A DNA stretch of 64,000 bases from UBA7446 sp049596455 (lineage in GTDB: Bacteria > Bacteroidota > Bacteroidia > Flavobacteriales > Flavobacteriaceae). Each line of letters opens with the position of its first letter. The stretch's first letter is position 1. Both the position numbers and the translations under genes were made by a program. This document shows positions 1 through 8,075 of the stretch, piece by piece. Below the pieces are notes generated by a model. The model saw only the letters and a list, made by a program, of their open reading frames with translations. It was not told the DNA's origin and ran no database searches. Location: NCBI GenBank assembly GCA_049596455.1, contig JBMYLP010000003.1, positions 62,001-126,000 on the forward strand. Direction: 5' to 3'.

Positions 1-370
1 CGCACTGCACGGGTTTTCCCATTGCCAAAGCAGCTTTTTCTAAAAACAATTCATATAGTGGCACTGCAATATCATGCGATGCAGCTTGAACATATGAAGG
101 TCTATTCCCTTTTTTTGTTTGCGCAAAAAGCGTAAACTGACTTACTACCAACAACTCACCATCAATATCGAGAACGCTTTTGTTCATGACTTGATTTTGA
201 TCATTAAAAATACGCATGTTGGTGATTTTATTTACTAGCCAATCCACATCTTCGGCAAGATCTTCGTGGGTGATGCCAAGCAATACCACCAAACCATTAC
301 CGATATGCTGCACATGCGTTTGGTTTGCAATGACTTGCGCTTTTGTAACACGTTGAAGAACTGCTCTCAT
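1..370 (-). CDS. dtd: D-aminoacyl-tRNA deacylase (partial, off left edge)
   Basis: The reverse strand from the ATG at 370 reads MRAVLQRVTKAQVIAN and continues with the family's VSQFTLFAQTKKGNRPSY segment, the active-site region of Dtd. The enzyme hydrolyses D-amino acids, and glycine from mischarged tRNA-Ala, off tRNAs in the cytoplasm. About 123 codons are visible; the C-terminus, including the usual NxGPVT-type motif, lies beyond base 1. The start ATG overlaps the rsgA stop as ATGA, so the two genes are translationally coupled and dtd is the most distal gene seen in the aromatic operon. Identity is clear; only the end is missing. Confidence 0.93.
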   Translation of the reverse strand, partial: MRAVLQRVTKAQVIANQTHVQHIGNGLVVLLGITHEDLAEDVDWLVNKITNMRIFNDQNQVMNKSVLDIDGELLVVSQFTLFAQTKKGNRPSYVQAASHDIAVPLYELFLEKAALAMGKPVQC

Positions 371-1314
371 ACGTCCCAAAAATCTGTTCGATACTGCGAT
401 TCATCTCCTGCCATCATTTGCGCATAGCTTTTATAGCGCGAGGCAGCAATTTCTCCCGACTCTACAGCTGCTTTAACCGCGCATTTGGGCTCATCAAGAT
501 GCAAGCAATTGTTAAACTTACAATCTTCCTTACGTTGAAAAAATTCACGAAAATAATCACCCATTTCCTCTGGCGCCATATTTACCATACCAAACCCACG
601 AATACCGGGCGTATCTACAATGCGCGCGCCAAAATCCAAATCGTGCATTTCGGCAAAAGTGGTAGTGTGTTGTCCTTGCAAATGTTGCGAAGAAATTTCC
701 GCTGTCTTGATATTTAGCTCAGGTGCTAAGCTGTTAATGAGCGTAGATTTTCCCACACCACTATGCCCTGAAAGCATACTGGTTTTTCCTTTCATCCACT
801 GCTGAACAGTTTCTAAGTTTGTGCCTTTTAGGGCAGAAATTTCCAAACAAGTGTAACCGATGTTTACATACACATCCATAAGGGCGTGAATTTGTTCCGC
901 TTCCTCAGAAGTGTACGTATCTTCTTTGTTAAAAAGCAAAACGGTTTCAATTTCATATGCCTCAGCGGTGGCCAAAAAACGGTCAATAAATGCAGGGTAA
1001 GTGACAGGTTTATTAAGAGTAACCAACAAAAAAGCACAATCTATATTAGCTGCAATAATGTGAATTTGTTTGGACAAATTCACCGATTTCCGCACGATAT
1101 AGTTCTTGCGCTCATGGATGTGCGTAATCACGCCCTGCGTACCCTCTTGCGTTTCTTTTAGCGTAGCATCAACTACGTCGCCAACAGCAACAGGGCTTGT
1201 GCTTGTAAGACCCTCAATACGGAATTTTCCTTTGATGCGGCAGGGAATAAGTTTCCCATTAGCATCTTTTACGTGATACCAGCTTCCCGTTGATTTGTAC
1301 ACCACTCCTGTCAT
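367..1314 (-). CDS. rsgA: Ribosome small subunit-dependent GTPase A
   Basis: This 315-residue protein is a circularly permuted GTPase that assists late maturation of the 30S subunit. It has an N-terminal OB-like domain (about 1-70), then G4 NKED (129-132), then the P-loop GHSGVGKS (183-190) and DTPG (234-237). This G4-G1-G3 order is diagnostic of the permutation. A C-terminal zinc-binding cluster follows with C265, C270, H272 and C278. The length is normal for the family. It sits 34 bp downstream of the DAHPS-chorismate mutase gene and overlaps dtd, so it probably shares the aromatic operon transcript, although its job is unrelated to amino acid synthesis. Confidence 0.97.
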   Translation of the reverse strand: MTGVVYKSTGSWYHVKDANGKLIPCRIKGKFRIEGLTSTSPVAVGDVVDATLKETQEGTQGVITHIHERKNYIVRKSVNLSKQIHIIAANIDCAFLLVTLNKPVTYPAFIDRFLATAEAYEIETVLLFNKEDTYTSEEAEQIHALMDVYVNIGYTCLEISALKGTNLETVQQWMKGKTSMLSGHSGVGKSTLINSLAPELNIKTAEISSQHLQGQHTTTFAEMHDLDFGARIVDTPGIRGFGMVNMAPEEMGDYFREFFQRKEDCKFNNCLHLDEPKCAVKAAVESGEIAASRYKSYAQMMAGDESQYRTDFWDV

Positions 1315-1348
1315 GTAGCCAAATTAACGGATTTTTGGTTTATACCCA

Positions 1349-2431
1349 CTAATTGTTGATTATCTGCTCTTGGTGGTTGATGGATTCTTGGTGAATCGCC
1401 TTAAAAATGCGAAGGATAAATTCTTCGCTAAGTCCTCTTTCATCACCGTCTAAAATCATTTTGCCCAAAATTTCGTTCCAACGTTTAGACTGCAATACAG
1501 CAACATTGTGGTCTTTTTTGAGTTCGCCAATTTCGTTAGCAACTTTCATACGCTTACTCAGGCTTTCCAGCAAACTTGCATCGATAACATCAATTTGTGT
1601 ACGCAGGGTGTTTAACTTGTTTTTGTACTCCGCATCGTCATCTGTTTCCTTACGGATTTTCAAATCTTCCATCATTTGAACAAGCGTGTCGGGTGTAATT
1701 TGCTGCGCAGCATCACTCCACGCATTATCTGGATCCCAATGCGTTTCTACCATCAATCCATCAAAATTTAAATCCAATGCAGTTTGGCAAATATCTTGAA
1801 TAATATCCCGTCGCCCTGCAATGTGCGACGGATCGCAAATTAGGGGTAAATCGGGGAAGCGATTTTGCAATTCAACCACAATCTGCCACTCCGGATTGTT
1901 GCGGTATTTAGATTTATCATAGGTAGAAAACCCTCGATGAATAACCCCTAAGTTTTTGATGTTAGCGGTGTATAAACGCTCAATACCGCCAAGCCACAAC
2001 GCTAGGTCTGGGTTTACAGGGTTTTTTACCAAAACAATTTTGTCTGTACCTTCAAGGGCATCGGCAATTTCTTGCACAATAAACGGACTAACCGTTGAGC
2101 GTGCGCCAATCCATAAAATGTCAATATCGTGCTCCAATGCCAACTGAACATGTGCGCGATTTGCCACTTCCGTACACGTAAGCAAGCCCGTTTCTTCCTT
2201 TACACGTTGCAGCCACTTTAATCCAATAGCGCCAACACCCTCAAAGTTTCCGGGGCGTGTACGCGGTTTCCAAATACCGGCACGATAGGCAGTAACATCT
2301 GTGTCTTTTAATTCATGTGCAATTTTGAGCACTTGTTCTTCGGTTTCAGCGCTACAAGGTCCTGCAATTACAAGCGGATGATCAAGCTCAAAATCATTGA
2401 GCCACTGGCGCATTTTTGGGTTGTTTTCCAT
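1349..2431 (-). CDS. Bifunctional DAHP synthase / chorismate mutase
   Basis: 360 residues. The N-terminal part (about 15-260) is a KDO8P-type 3-deoxy-7-phosphoheptulonate synthase with GPCSAE (24-29), KPRTRPGNFEG (55-65) and CDPSHIAGRR. The C-terminal part (about 270-350) is an AroQ-type helical chorismate mutase (LRTQIDVIDASLLESLSKR). It catalyses both the first step of the shikimate pathway and chorismate to prephenate in the cytoplasm. The fused arrangement, with the mutase at the C-terminus, is known from Bacteroidota (for example Prevotella), where the mutase domain also serves as the allosteric sensor for prephenate. It is 8 bp from tyrA and is the fourth gene of the attenuator-controlled operon. 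Confidence 0.95.
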   Translation of the reverse strand: MENNPKMRQWLNDFELDHPLVIAGPCSAETEEQVLKIAHELKDTDVTAYRAGIWKPRTRPGNFEGVGAIGLKWLQRVKEETGLLTCTEVANRAHVQLALEHDIDILWIGARSTVSPFIVQEIADALEGTDKIVLVKNPVNPDLALWLGGIERLYTANIKNLGVIHRGFSTYDKSKYRNNPEWQIVVELQNRFPDLPLICDPSHIAGRRDIIQDICQTALDLNFDGLMVETHWDPDNAWSDAAQQITPDTLVQMMEDLKIRKETDDDAEYKNKLNTLRTQIDVIDASLLESLSKRMKVANEIGELKKDHNVAVLQSKRWNEILGKMILDGDERGLSEEFILRIFKAIHQESINHQEQIINN

Positions 2432-2439
2432 GGTTATTT

Positions 2440-3285
2440 CTATTTATGTTCTAAAATTGTTCCTATTTTATTGATGTATTTCATTTCGGCAAGCAGTTCT
2501 TCAACAGCCTCTGCTTCAAGTTTTTCTTTGAATAAGTTCAGATTAGAAATGTACTCATTTAGTGTTTCCAAAACGTTATGTTTGTTTTGAATAAAAATGG
2601 GCATCCACATTTCTGGTGAACTTTTTGCCAGGCGTACCGTGGACGCAAATCCACTACCTGCCATATCAAAGATGCTTTGCTCGTCGGGTTCTTTTTCCAG
2701 AACCGTTTTTCCAAGCATAAATGAGGTGATGTGCGACAAGTGCGACACATAAGCAATATGCCTATCGTGTGCAACAGGGTCCATGTGGCGCACCACCATA
2801 TTTAGTTTTTTAAGAAGATTTTCGGCATGCGCTAGCAAATCTGGGCGCGTTTGTTGCGCCTCGCAAAGCATCATGGTTTTGCCATCATACAAGTTTGGAA
2901 TGGCAGCATCGGGTCCCGAAAATTCAGTACCAGCAATAGGGTGTGCTGCCAAAAACTGATTGCGTTTTGGGTGCGTAGCCACCGCTTCGCAAATAGCTGC
3001 TTTGGTAGAGCCAAAATCCATCACCAATGTATTGTCGCCAATCTTATCCAAAATTTGTGGGAGTAGCTTTGCGATGGCTTCTACAGGGACAGACACAAAC
3101 ACCATGTCGGCATTTGCAAGCGTATCCAAGGTGCCTTTTTGATGAATGAGTCCAAGTTCCACAGCACGGTTAAGCGTTGCATCTTTTCGGCTGATGCCCT
3201 GCAAAACAACATTTGGATAGAGACGCTGCAAGTCCAACGAAAGCGATCCGTTCATTAGTCCAATACCTACAAAACCAATGTTCAT
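2440..3285 (-). CDS. tyrA: Prephenate dehydrogenase
   Basis: 281 residues. The N-terminal Rossmann domain carries GIGLMNGS (7-14), followed by GSTKAA (92-97) and the HPIAGTEFSG motif (115-124) that contains the catalytic histidine. It oxidatively decarboxylates prephenate to 4-hydroxyphenylpyruvate, the tyrosine branch. No chorismate mutase or ACT domain is attached, which fits the mutase being fused to DAHP synthase next door. The start overlaps the stop of the upstream aminotransferase gene by 4 bp. Confidence 0.95.
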   Translation of the reverse strand: MNIGFVGIGLMNGSLSLDLQRLYPNVVLQGISRKDATLNRAVELGLIHQKGTLDTLANADMVFVSVPVEAIAKLLPQILDKIGDNTLVMDFGSTKAAICEAVATHPKRNQFLAAHPIAGTEFSGPDAAIPNLYDGKTMMLCEAQQTRPDLLAHAENLLKKLNMVVRHMDPVAHDRHIAYVSHLSHITSFMLGKTVLEKEPDEQSIFDMAGSGFASTVRLAKSSPEMWMPIFIQNKHNVLETLNEYISNLNLFKEKLEAEAVEELLAEMKYINKIGTILEHK

Positions 3286-4430
3286 GACTTAATGCGGTTT
3301 AGTGCTTCTTTAATTCTTTCTTCGTTAACGCAAAGCGAAAAGCGAATATAGCCCTCACCTGCTGTGCCAAAAATGGTGCCCGGAGCCACAAAAATGTGCT
3401 GCTCATGCAGTAGGGCATCAATATAGGTTTCGCTACTGGCTGCGCCGTTGGGAAGTTTTGCCCAAACAAACATGCCGCTGGTATCTTTTTGGTAGGTGGT
3501 GTTCAGCGTATCGGCAATTTTCCACACCAACTCACGGCGTTTTTGGTACACGCTATTGATGTGCAAAAACCAATCGTTACTTTGCTCAAGCGCGGCTATA
3601 GCTCCTTGTTGAATGCCAAAAAACATGCCCGAATCCATATTGCTTTTTACCTTTAAAATTTGGGTAATATATTCCTCATTTCCGCATACCATACCCACGC
3701 GCCAGCCTGCCATATTGTATGCCTTGCTTAACGATTGAAACTCCAAAGCAACCTCTTTTGCACCTTCTACGGTAAGTATGCTCAATGGCGTATCGTTAAG
3801 AATATGCGCATAGGGATTGTCGTTGATAATGAGTATGTCATGTTGGGTTGCAAAAGCAATCAATTCCTCAAAAAAAGCCATGGTGGCTTTTGCCCCCGTT
3901 GGCATATGCGGATAGTTGACCCACATCAATTTTACACCCGATAAATCTTGCTTAGCAAGTTCCGCCAAATTTGGCAACCACCCATTGGCAGCATCCAATT
4001 TGTAGGGTACGGCGCGCGCACCCACTAGCTCGGTCACCGAAGCATAGGTTGGGTAGCCGGGATTTGGAATTAGCACGCCATCGCCTTCGTTCAAAAATGC
4101 CATGGATACGTGCATAATGCCCTCTTTTGAACCCATCAGCGGTAGTACTTCATTTGCGGGATTCAACGTAACTCCAAAAAACGTTTGGTAGTAATTTACC
4201 ACGGCTTGACGCAACTCGGGCGTACCTTGATAGCTTTGGTATTTGTGCGCTGTGGGTTGCGAAAGGCTTTGTGTAAGTGCCTCCACCACTTGTTGCGGGG
4301 GTGCAAGGTCTGGGCTTCCAATACCCATATTGATGATATCATGCCCATCGGAAATAAGCCCACGTACTTCTCGCAATTTTCTAGAGAAGTAGTATTCTTG
4401 AACGCTATGAAGTCTGTTTGCAGGTTTCAT
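3282..4430 (-). CDS. Class I/II pyridoxal-phosphate aminotransferase
   Basis: 382 residues of a fold-type I aminotransferase. It has NPGYP (123-127), NDNPY (203-207), the PLP lysine in SLSKAYNMAG (about K236) and the arginine in GWRVG. It resembles the LL-diaminopimelate/aspartate aminotransferase branch. Its position between pheA and tyrA, with 4-bp overlaps on both sides, argues that it transaminates phenylpyruvate and 4-hydroxyphenylpyruvate to Phe and Tyr (inference from context). Sequence alone does not fix the amino acid specificity. Confidence 0.9.
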   Translation of the reverse strand: MKPANRLHSVQEYYFSRKLREVRGLISDGHDIINMGIGSPDLAPPQQVVEALTQSLSQPTAHKYQSYQGTPELRQAVVNYYQTFFGVTLNPANEVLPLMGSKEGIMHVSMAFLNEGDGVLIPNPGYPTYASVTELVGARAVPYKLDAANGWLPNLAELAKQDLSGVKLMWVNYPHMPTGAKATMAFFEELIAFATQHDILIINDNPYAHILNDTPLSILTVEGAKEVALEFQSLSKAYNMAGWRVGMVCGNEEYITQILKVKSNMDSGMFFGIQQGAIAALEQSNDWFLHINSVYQKRRELVWKIADTLNTTYQKDTSGMFVWAKLPNGAASSETYIDALLHEQHIFVAPGTIFGTAGEGYIRFSLCVNEERIKEALNRIKS

Positions 4431-5251
4431 GCCGATAGCTTGTTTTTGTAGGTTCCCAATACTTTTAGAGATTCCGTCATAATTTCCAATAGCTGTACGG
4501 CTTTGGTGTAAAAGGTCACTTCATCAAATGTAACATCTACAAAAAAAGAGTACTTCCAAGGCGTTTCCACCACAGGCATGGACTGAATTTTGGTCAAGTT
4601 AAGTTTGCAATCGCTAAGTACATTAAGTACGGCTGCCAAACTGCCTCGCTTATGATCTAGCACAAATTTTAGCGATGCTTTATCGATATCTTCCGAGGTA
4701 TTTGCTTCGGTTTTGACCACCACAAAACGGGTTGCGTTGTTGGCAATGCTATGAATGTTGGGCGCAACAATATCTAACCCATAAAGCTGCGCTGCAGTTT
4801 TTGAGGCGATGGCACCCAAACCCTTAATTTGATTTTTGGCAATGCGTTGGGCAACCTCCGCCGTATCGGCATCTTCAATAAGTTTAATGTGTGGTTGGGT
4901 AGCAAAAAAATCTTTGCATTGCAACAATGCCATGGGGTGCGAAGCTACTTCGGTAATATCGTTGATTTTAGTACCTGCAAGTGCCATAAGCTGATGCTCA
5001 ATACGGATATATGCCTCGGCAACAATGTGCAAGTCGTTTTTATCTATAAGGGCGTAGTTGGGAATAATGGAGCCTGCAATGGAATTTTCAAGTGCCATAA
5101 CGCCTGCCTCAGTAACCTTTGAGGTCACCGAAGCCGCCAATGCATCAAACGACAAACATTCGTCTAATGATAGGGCAGTGCCAAACAGCTGCGCTGCCAC
5201 CTCGTGGTGGTACGAGCCTTTGATTCCTTGTATGGCAATTTTATTCTTCAT
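4427..5251 (-). CDS. pheA: Prephenate dehydratase
   Basis: The protein starts MKNKIAIQGIKGSYHHEVA. An upstream in-frame ATG at 5275 lies inside the attenuator terminator, so 5251 is preferred (274 residues). The catalytic prephenate dehydratase domain contains LENSIAGSI and NATRF (the TRF motif). A C-terminal ACT domain carries GSLAAVLNVLSD and KIQSMPVVETPW, the usual phenylalanine-binding segments. It converts prephenate to phenylpyruvate and is probably feedback-inhibited by Phe. It is the first structural gene after the leader/attenuator, with its start only 8 bases past the terminator's T-run. Confidence 0.95.
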   Translation of the reverse strand: MKNKIAIQGIKGSYHHEVAAQLFGTALSLDECLSFDALAASVTSKVTEAGVMALENSIAGSIIPNYALIDKNDLHIVAEAYIRIEHQLMALAGTKINDITEVASHPMALLQCKDFFATQPHIKLIEDADTAEVAQRIAKNQIKGLGAIASKTAAQLYGLDIVAPNIHSIANNATRFVVVKTEANTSEDIDKASLKFVLDHKRGSLAAVLNVLSDCKLNLTKIQSMPVVETPWKYSFFVDVTFDEVTFYTKAVQLLEIMTESLKVLGTYKNKLSA

Positions 5252-5258
5252 ACTGCAT

Positions 5259-5288
5259 AAAAAAACCCCGAACATTTGCTCAGGGTTT
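5259..5288 (-). terminator. Attenuator terminator hairpin before pheA
   Basis: On the minus strand AAACCCTGAGC (5288-5278) pairs with GTTCGGGGTTT (5273-5263) across an AAAT loop. The stem is 11 bp with two G-T wobbles, and its 3' arm runs into an unbroken T7 tract (5265-5259). The structure sits between the leader peptide and pheA, so it would stop transcription before the operon unless it is disrupted. Confidence 0.85.
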
Positions 5289-5374
5289 ATAATTCGTTTT
5301 TTTAAACACTATACACCCTGCTACTTTCCGCTATAGAAGTAGTAAAAAGATGTATAAAATGTGTTTGTTTTCAT
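5281..5374 (-). promoter_or_regulatory. Antiterminator and four-segment attenuator region
   Basis: The leader RNA can form mutually exclusive stems. Segment 1 (AAACAC 5366-5361 plus TATACA 5356-5351, within the leader codons) pairs with TGTATAGTGTTT (5315-5304), leaving a 4-nt bulge. Segment 2 (CAGGGTGTAT 5320-5311) pairs 9 of 10 with segment 3 (ATAAACCCTG 5290-5281), which is the 5' arm of the terminator. A ribosome stalled on Phe/Tyr codons would cover segment 1 and free segments 2:3, allowing read-through. A ribosome reaching the stop at 5323 would cover segment 2 and allow the terminator. The base pairing is seen; the regulation is inferred. Confidence 0.8.
5321..5374 (-). CDS. Phe/Tyr-rich leader peptide of the aromatic operon
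   Basis: A 17-codon reading frame encodes MKTNTFYTSFYYFYSGK followed by TAG. Seven of the 17 residues are aromatic (3 Phe, 4 Tyr), clustered at positions 6-14, and the next gene cluster makes exactly these two amino acids. It resembles the pheL-type leader peptides of enterobacterial attenuators, but the sequence is unrelated. The ATG lies only 8 bases after the -7 promoter element, so its mRNA would be leaderless or nearly so. It is probably translated as a sensor, with no product function. Confidence 0.82.
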   Translation of the reverse strand: MKTNTFYTSFYYFYSGK

Positions 5375-5382
5375 TTCAGGGG

Positions 5383-5413
5383 CAAATGTACACGTACAAA
5401 TCATAAAAACAAA
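5383..5413 (-). promoter_or_regulatory. Bacteroidota promoter of the aromatic operon
   Basis: On the minus strand TTTG (5413-5410), a 19-nt spacer and TACATTTG (5390-5383) match the Bacteroidota -33/-7 consensus TTTG-N19-TAnnTTTG exactly. Predicted transcription start is about 5379, just before the leader peptide ATG. Confidence 0.8.
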
Positions 5414-5461
5414 TTTTTTATTACATTTATACAAAGTTTTAGACTCAAATCTATCTTATAT

Positions 5462-6034
5462 ATGAAAATCTACTTAAATCCATCACACTCTATATTATTG
5501 CTTTTTTGTTTGGTTTTGGCTTCGTGCCAACAACCATCGCCAAAAGAAGCCTTTGTTCCCATAAACGACACAGAACTCATTACGGAAGGAAAGCGACTAG
5601 TTACTGTTTTGGGATGTAACGATTGTCACTCGCCAAAAAAAATGACCAATTTGGGACCTGTTCCCGATGAGAGCTTACTGCTTTCAGGATTTCCTGCTAC
5701 AAATTCGCTATTTACCTCAATGGAAGCTCCTATGGGTTGGTTGTTGTTTAGCCTCGATGGCACGCGTGCCGTTGGTCCCTGGGGAACTTCGTTTGCTTCT
5801 AACCTAACCCCTGACGACACGGGTATTGGAAGTTGGACATTGGAGCAGTTTTCAAGAGCCATGCGCGAAGGAAAATTTAAGGGCTTAGCTAACGGCAGAA
5901 CCCTGTTGCCACCTATGCCTTGGATAGGGTATAAAGATTTAAAAGACGATGAAATTCGTGCCATTTTTGGATACTTAAAATCATTAAAACCTATAGAAAA
6001 TAGCGTTCCTGCTCCTATTCCGCCGGGGAATTAA
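5462..6034 (+). CDS. Cytochrome c family lipoprotein
   Basis: 190 residues. A lipoprotein signal ends in LASC (Cys about 22). One haem-binding CxxCH motif (CNDCH, about residues 52-56) and a downstream LLPPMPW segment, which likely gives the axial methionine, show a single cytochrome c domain. It should be a membrane-anchored periplasmic electron carrier, or the cytochrome subunit of a dehydrogenase or oxidase, but no partner enzyme is adjacent. It is divergent from the aromatic operon and is followed by an unrelated lipoprotein. Confidence 0.85.
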   Translation: MKIYLNPSHSILLLFCLVLASCQQPSPKEAFVPINDTELITEGKRLVTVLGCNDCHSPKKMTNLGPVPDESLLLSGFPATNSLFTSMEAPMGWLLFSLDGTRAVGPWGTSFASNLTPDDTGIGSWTLEQFSRAMREGKFKGLANGRTLLPPMPWIGYKDLKDDEIRAIFGYLKSLKPIENSVPAPIPPGN

Positions 6035-6103
6035 CTTGTAAATAAACCCCACTAGCGCGGGGCAGCGTCTATTAGCAAACAAAACAACCTAATATTCTTT
6101 AAA

Positions 6104-6568
6104 ATGATTAAGCTCTTTAAAATAAGAACGTTAACCCAAATAATGGTAATTCTAACTATTTGTTCTTGTCAAAATCAAAAACAAAGTACGAGTTCCTCAA
6201 ATGATTTAATTTCTATAAATGAATCCAAGAAAAAAATTGAATTTCATAAAAACCCCATTATTTACTTAAGCGGCGGAAATGATATGGCCAATATTAAACT
6301 AACACTTGCCCCAGATAGAACTTTTGAATTTGTGATGAATATTTTAGGTGAAGAGGATACTCTAAAATCAAAAGGAAATTGGATAAAAAATAAAGACAAT
6401 TTCTCTTTAGTCTTCAATAATAAAAATAATTTAAACATCCATTATTTGTTTGATTATAAAAATAGTGAAGGAGGTAAGTTTAGAGTAATTGATGATAATA
6501 CAGTAGAAATAAAAAAAGATGCAGACCAACTTTTTATTTGGGGAATTAACTGCTTTAAAAAAGAATAA
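6104..6568 (+). CDS. Small lipoprotein of unknown function
   Basis: 154 residues with a signal peptide ending ICSC (Cys about 22), so it is an exported lipoprotein. The mature part is short, polar and beta-rich, with the look of copper-resistance/heat-shock-like lipocalin-type domains (LAPDRTFEFVMNILGEEDTLKSKGNW). I do not recognise a family. The coding sequence is visibly richer in A/T (many AAA, AAT, ATT codons) than its neighbours, which suggests recent acquisition. Only the gene call is secure. Confidence 0.65.
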   Translation: MIKLFKIRTLTQIMVILTICSCQNQKQSTSSSNDLISINESKKKIEFHKNPIIYLSGGNDMANIKLTLAPDRTFEFVMNILGEEDTLKSKGNWIKNKDNFSLVFNNKNNLNIHYLFDYKNSEGGKFRVIDDNTVEIKKDADQLFIWGINCFKKE

Positions 6569-6659
6569 TATCTGACGTATTTAAACCTTCGCTGACGCAC
6601 ACCAAACAAAATTTTATTGAGGTAACTCATACAAAACCTTATATCTTTGAAAAAAAAAG

Positions 6660-7121
6660 ATGCAGCTTTCGGCTTTTAAACAAACGCTAGGTCAATTAGA
6701 AACACTACAGTTTCAACTTCCCAATGGGCAATGGGTGCCCGCACATTTTCATATTACCGAAGTGGGGCATGTGACACGGAACTATATCGATTGTGGCGGT
6801 ACGCTACGGCAAGAAAATAAACTCAACCTACAGCTTTGGGTGGCATCGGATACCGAACATCGCCTAAAGCCCGATAGCGTATTAGATATTTTGCAACTTG
6901 CTGAAAAACAGCTGGAATACGCTGATATGGAAGTAGAAGTGGAATACCAACAAAGCACCATTGGGCGTTATCGATTGGCATTTGACGGAGCTGCCTTTCA
7001 GCTCATAAATACGCAAACGGCTTGCCTTGCTCCCGACCAATGCGGTATTCCGCAAGAAAAGCCTCGTGTGCGCGTTACGGCTAGTGGCGTCAGTTGCGAT
7101 CCCAACTCAGGTTGTTGTTAA
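6660..7121 (+). CDS. DUF6428-like cysteine-tailed protein
   Basis: 153 residues, no signal peptide. The body (LETLQFQLPNGQWVPAHFHITEVG, then EHRLKPDSVLDIL and ACLAPDQCGIP) matches my memory of the DUF6428 family, which in flavobacteria often travels with ArsR-type regulators and arsenic genes. The C-terminus ends CDPNSGCC, a soft-metal or metalloid-binding-like tail. No ars genes lie nearby here. A TATCTTTG -7 element (6642-6649) lies 10 bases before the ATG. Its stop overlaps the metF stop tail-to-tail, leaving no room for a terminator. Confidence 0.7.
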   Translation: MQLSAFKQTLGQLETLQFQLPNGQWVPAHFHITEVGHVTRNYIDCGGTLRQENKLNLQLWVASDTEHRLKPDSVLDILQLAEKQLEYADMEVEVEYQQSTIGRYRLAFDGAAFQLINTQTACLAPDQCGIPQEKPRVRVTASGVSCDPNSGCC

Positions 7122-8074
7122 AACACCTCGCTAGCCACTTTATGGATGTTATCTGATTTACCCATAGAATAGTAGTGCAAAAACGGAACGCCATTTTTGA
7201 CAAGTTCTTGGCTTTGTGCCGTACACCATTCTATACCCACTTGGCGCACCGCATCGGGAGTTTTTGCCTTTAGTACTTCTTTAATCAATGCCTCGGGCAA
7301 GTCCACATGAAAACGGTGTGGAATCAAATTTAGCTGCTTTTTGGTCGCCAACGGTTTAAGCCCAGGGATAATCGGCACATCAATGCCCGCAGCACGACAA
7401 TTTTTTACAAACGCAAAAAACTTGTCGTTGTCAAAAAACATTTGCGTAACGATATAGTCCGCCCCTCCTTCAATTTTCTTCTTTAAAAAATGTAAATCGC
7501 TTTCCATATTGGGTGCTTCCATATGCTTTTCGGGGTAACCCGCCACACCAATACAAAAATCGGTTTCAGCAGAATTTTGAAGGTCTTCATCCAAATAAAT
7601 ACCGTTATTCATGTCTGTAATTTGATGCACCAAATCCAGCGCATAGGCATTCCCTTTGGGTTCGGGCTTAAAATAAGTTTCCGATTTTACGGCATCGCCA
7701 CGAAGGGCAACCACGTTGTCAATCCCCAAAAAACCCATGTCAATAAGAAAATTTTCGGTGTCTTCTTTATCAAATCCACCACACAATACGTGTGGAATGG
7801 CATCCACTTTATACTTGTTTTGAATGGCGGCACAGATGCCTACCGTTCCTGGTCGTTTGCGCACAATGCGCTTTTCTAACAATCCGTTGGATAGCTCTTT
7901 AAACTCGTATTCCTCGCGGTGATAGGTCACGTCAATAAACGGGGGATTAAACTCCATTAGCGGATCTATGTTGTCAAAAATAGTTTGGATATTTTGCCCT
8001 TTGAGTGGGGGTAAAATCTCAAATGAAAACAAGGTTTTTCCAGCTGCTTTTTGGATGTGTTCGGTTACTTTCAT
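7118..8074 (-). CDS. metF: Methylenetetrahydrofolate reductase
   Basis: 318 residues with the MetF TIM-barrel opening KTLFSFEILPPLKG, the flavin/folate-site segment VVALRGD and GADYIVTQMFFDN. It reduces 5,10-methylene-THF to 5-methyl-THF, the methyl donor used by the MetH encoded just upstream. It follows the second metH piece with a 1-bp gap and is the last gene of the SAM-riboswitch operon. Confidence 0.96.
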   Translation of the reverse strand: MKVTEHIQKAAGKTLFSFEILPPLKGQNIQTIFDNIDPLMEFNPPFIDVTYHREEYEFKELSNGLLEKRIVRKRPGTVGICAAIQNKYKVDAIPHVLCGGFDKEDTENFLIDMGFLGIDNVVALRGDAVKSETYFKPEPKGNAYALDLVHQITDMNNGIYLDEDLQNSAETDFCIGVAGYPEKHMEAPNMESDLHFLKKKIEGGADYIVTQMFFDNDKFFAFVKNCRAAGIDVPIIPGLKPLATKKQLNLIPHRFHVDLPEALIKEVLKAKTPDAVRQVGIEWCTAQSQELVKNGVPFLHYYSMGKSDNIHKVASEVF

Positions 8075-8075
8075 C

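Noticed and set aside
5252..5275. Upstream ATG giving pheA eight extra residues
   Set aside because: It lies in the attenuator terminator and the added residues are not part of the family.
5381..5395. GTACACGTA shared between the CRISPR spacer and the region upstream of pheA
   Set aside because: A 9-mer match is expected by chance at this window size, and it is not at the seed end.
6035..6066. CCCC/GGGG hairpin after the cytochrome gene as a terminator
   Set aside because: Only four pairs and no T-run.
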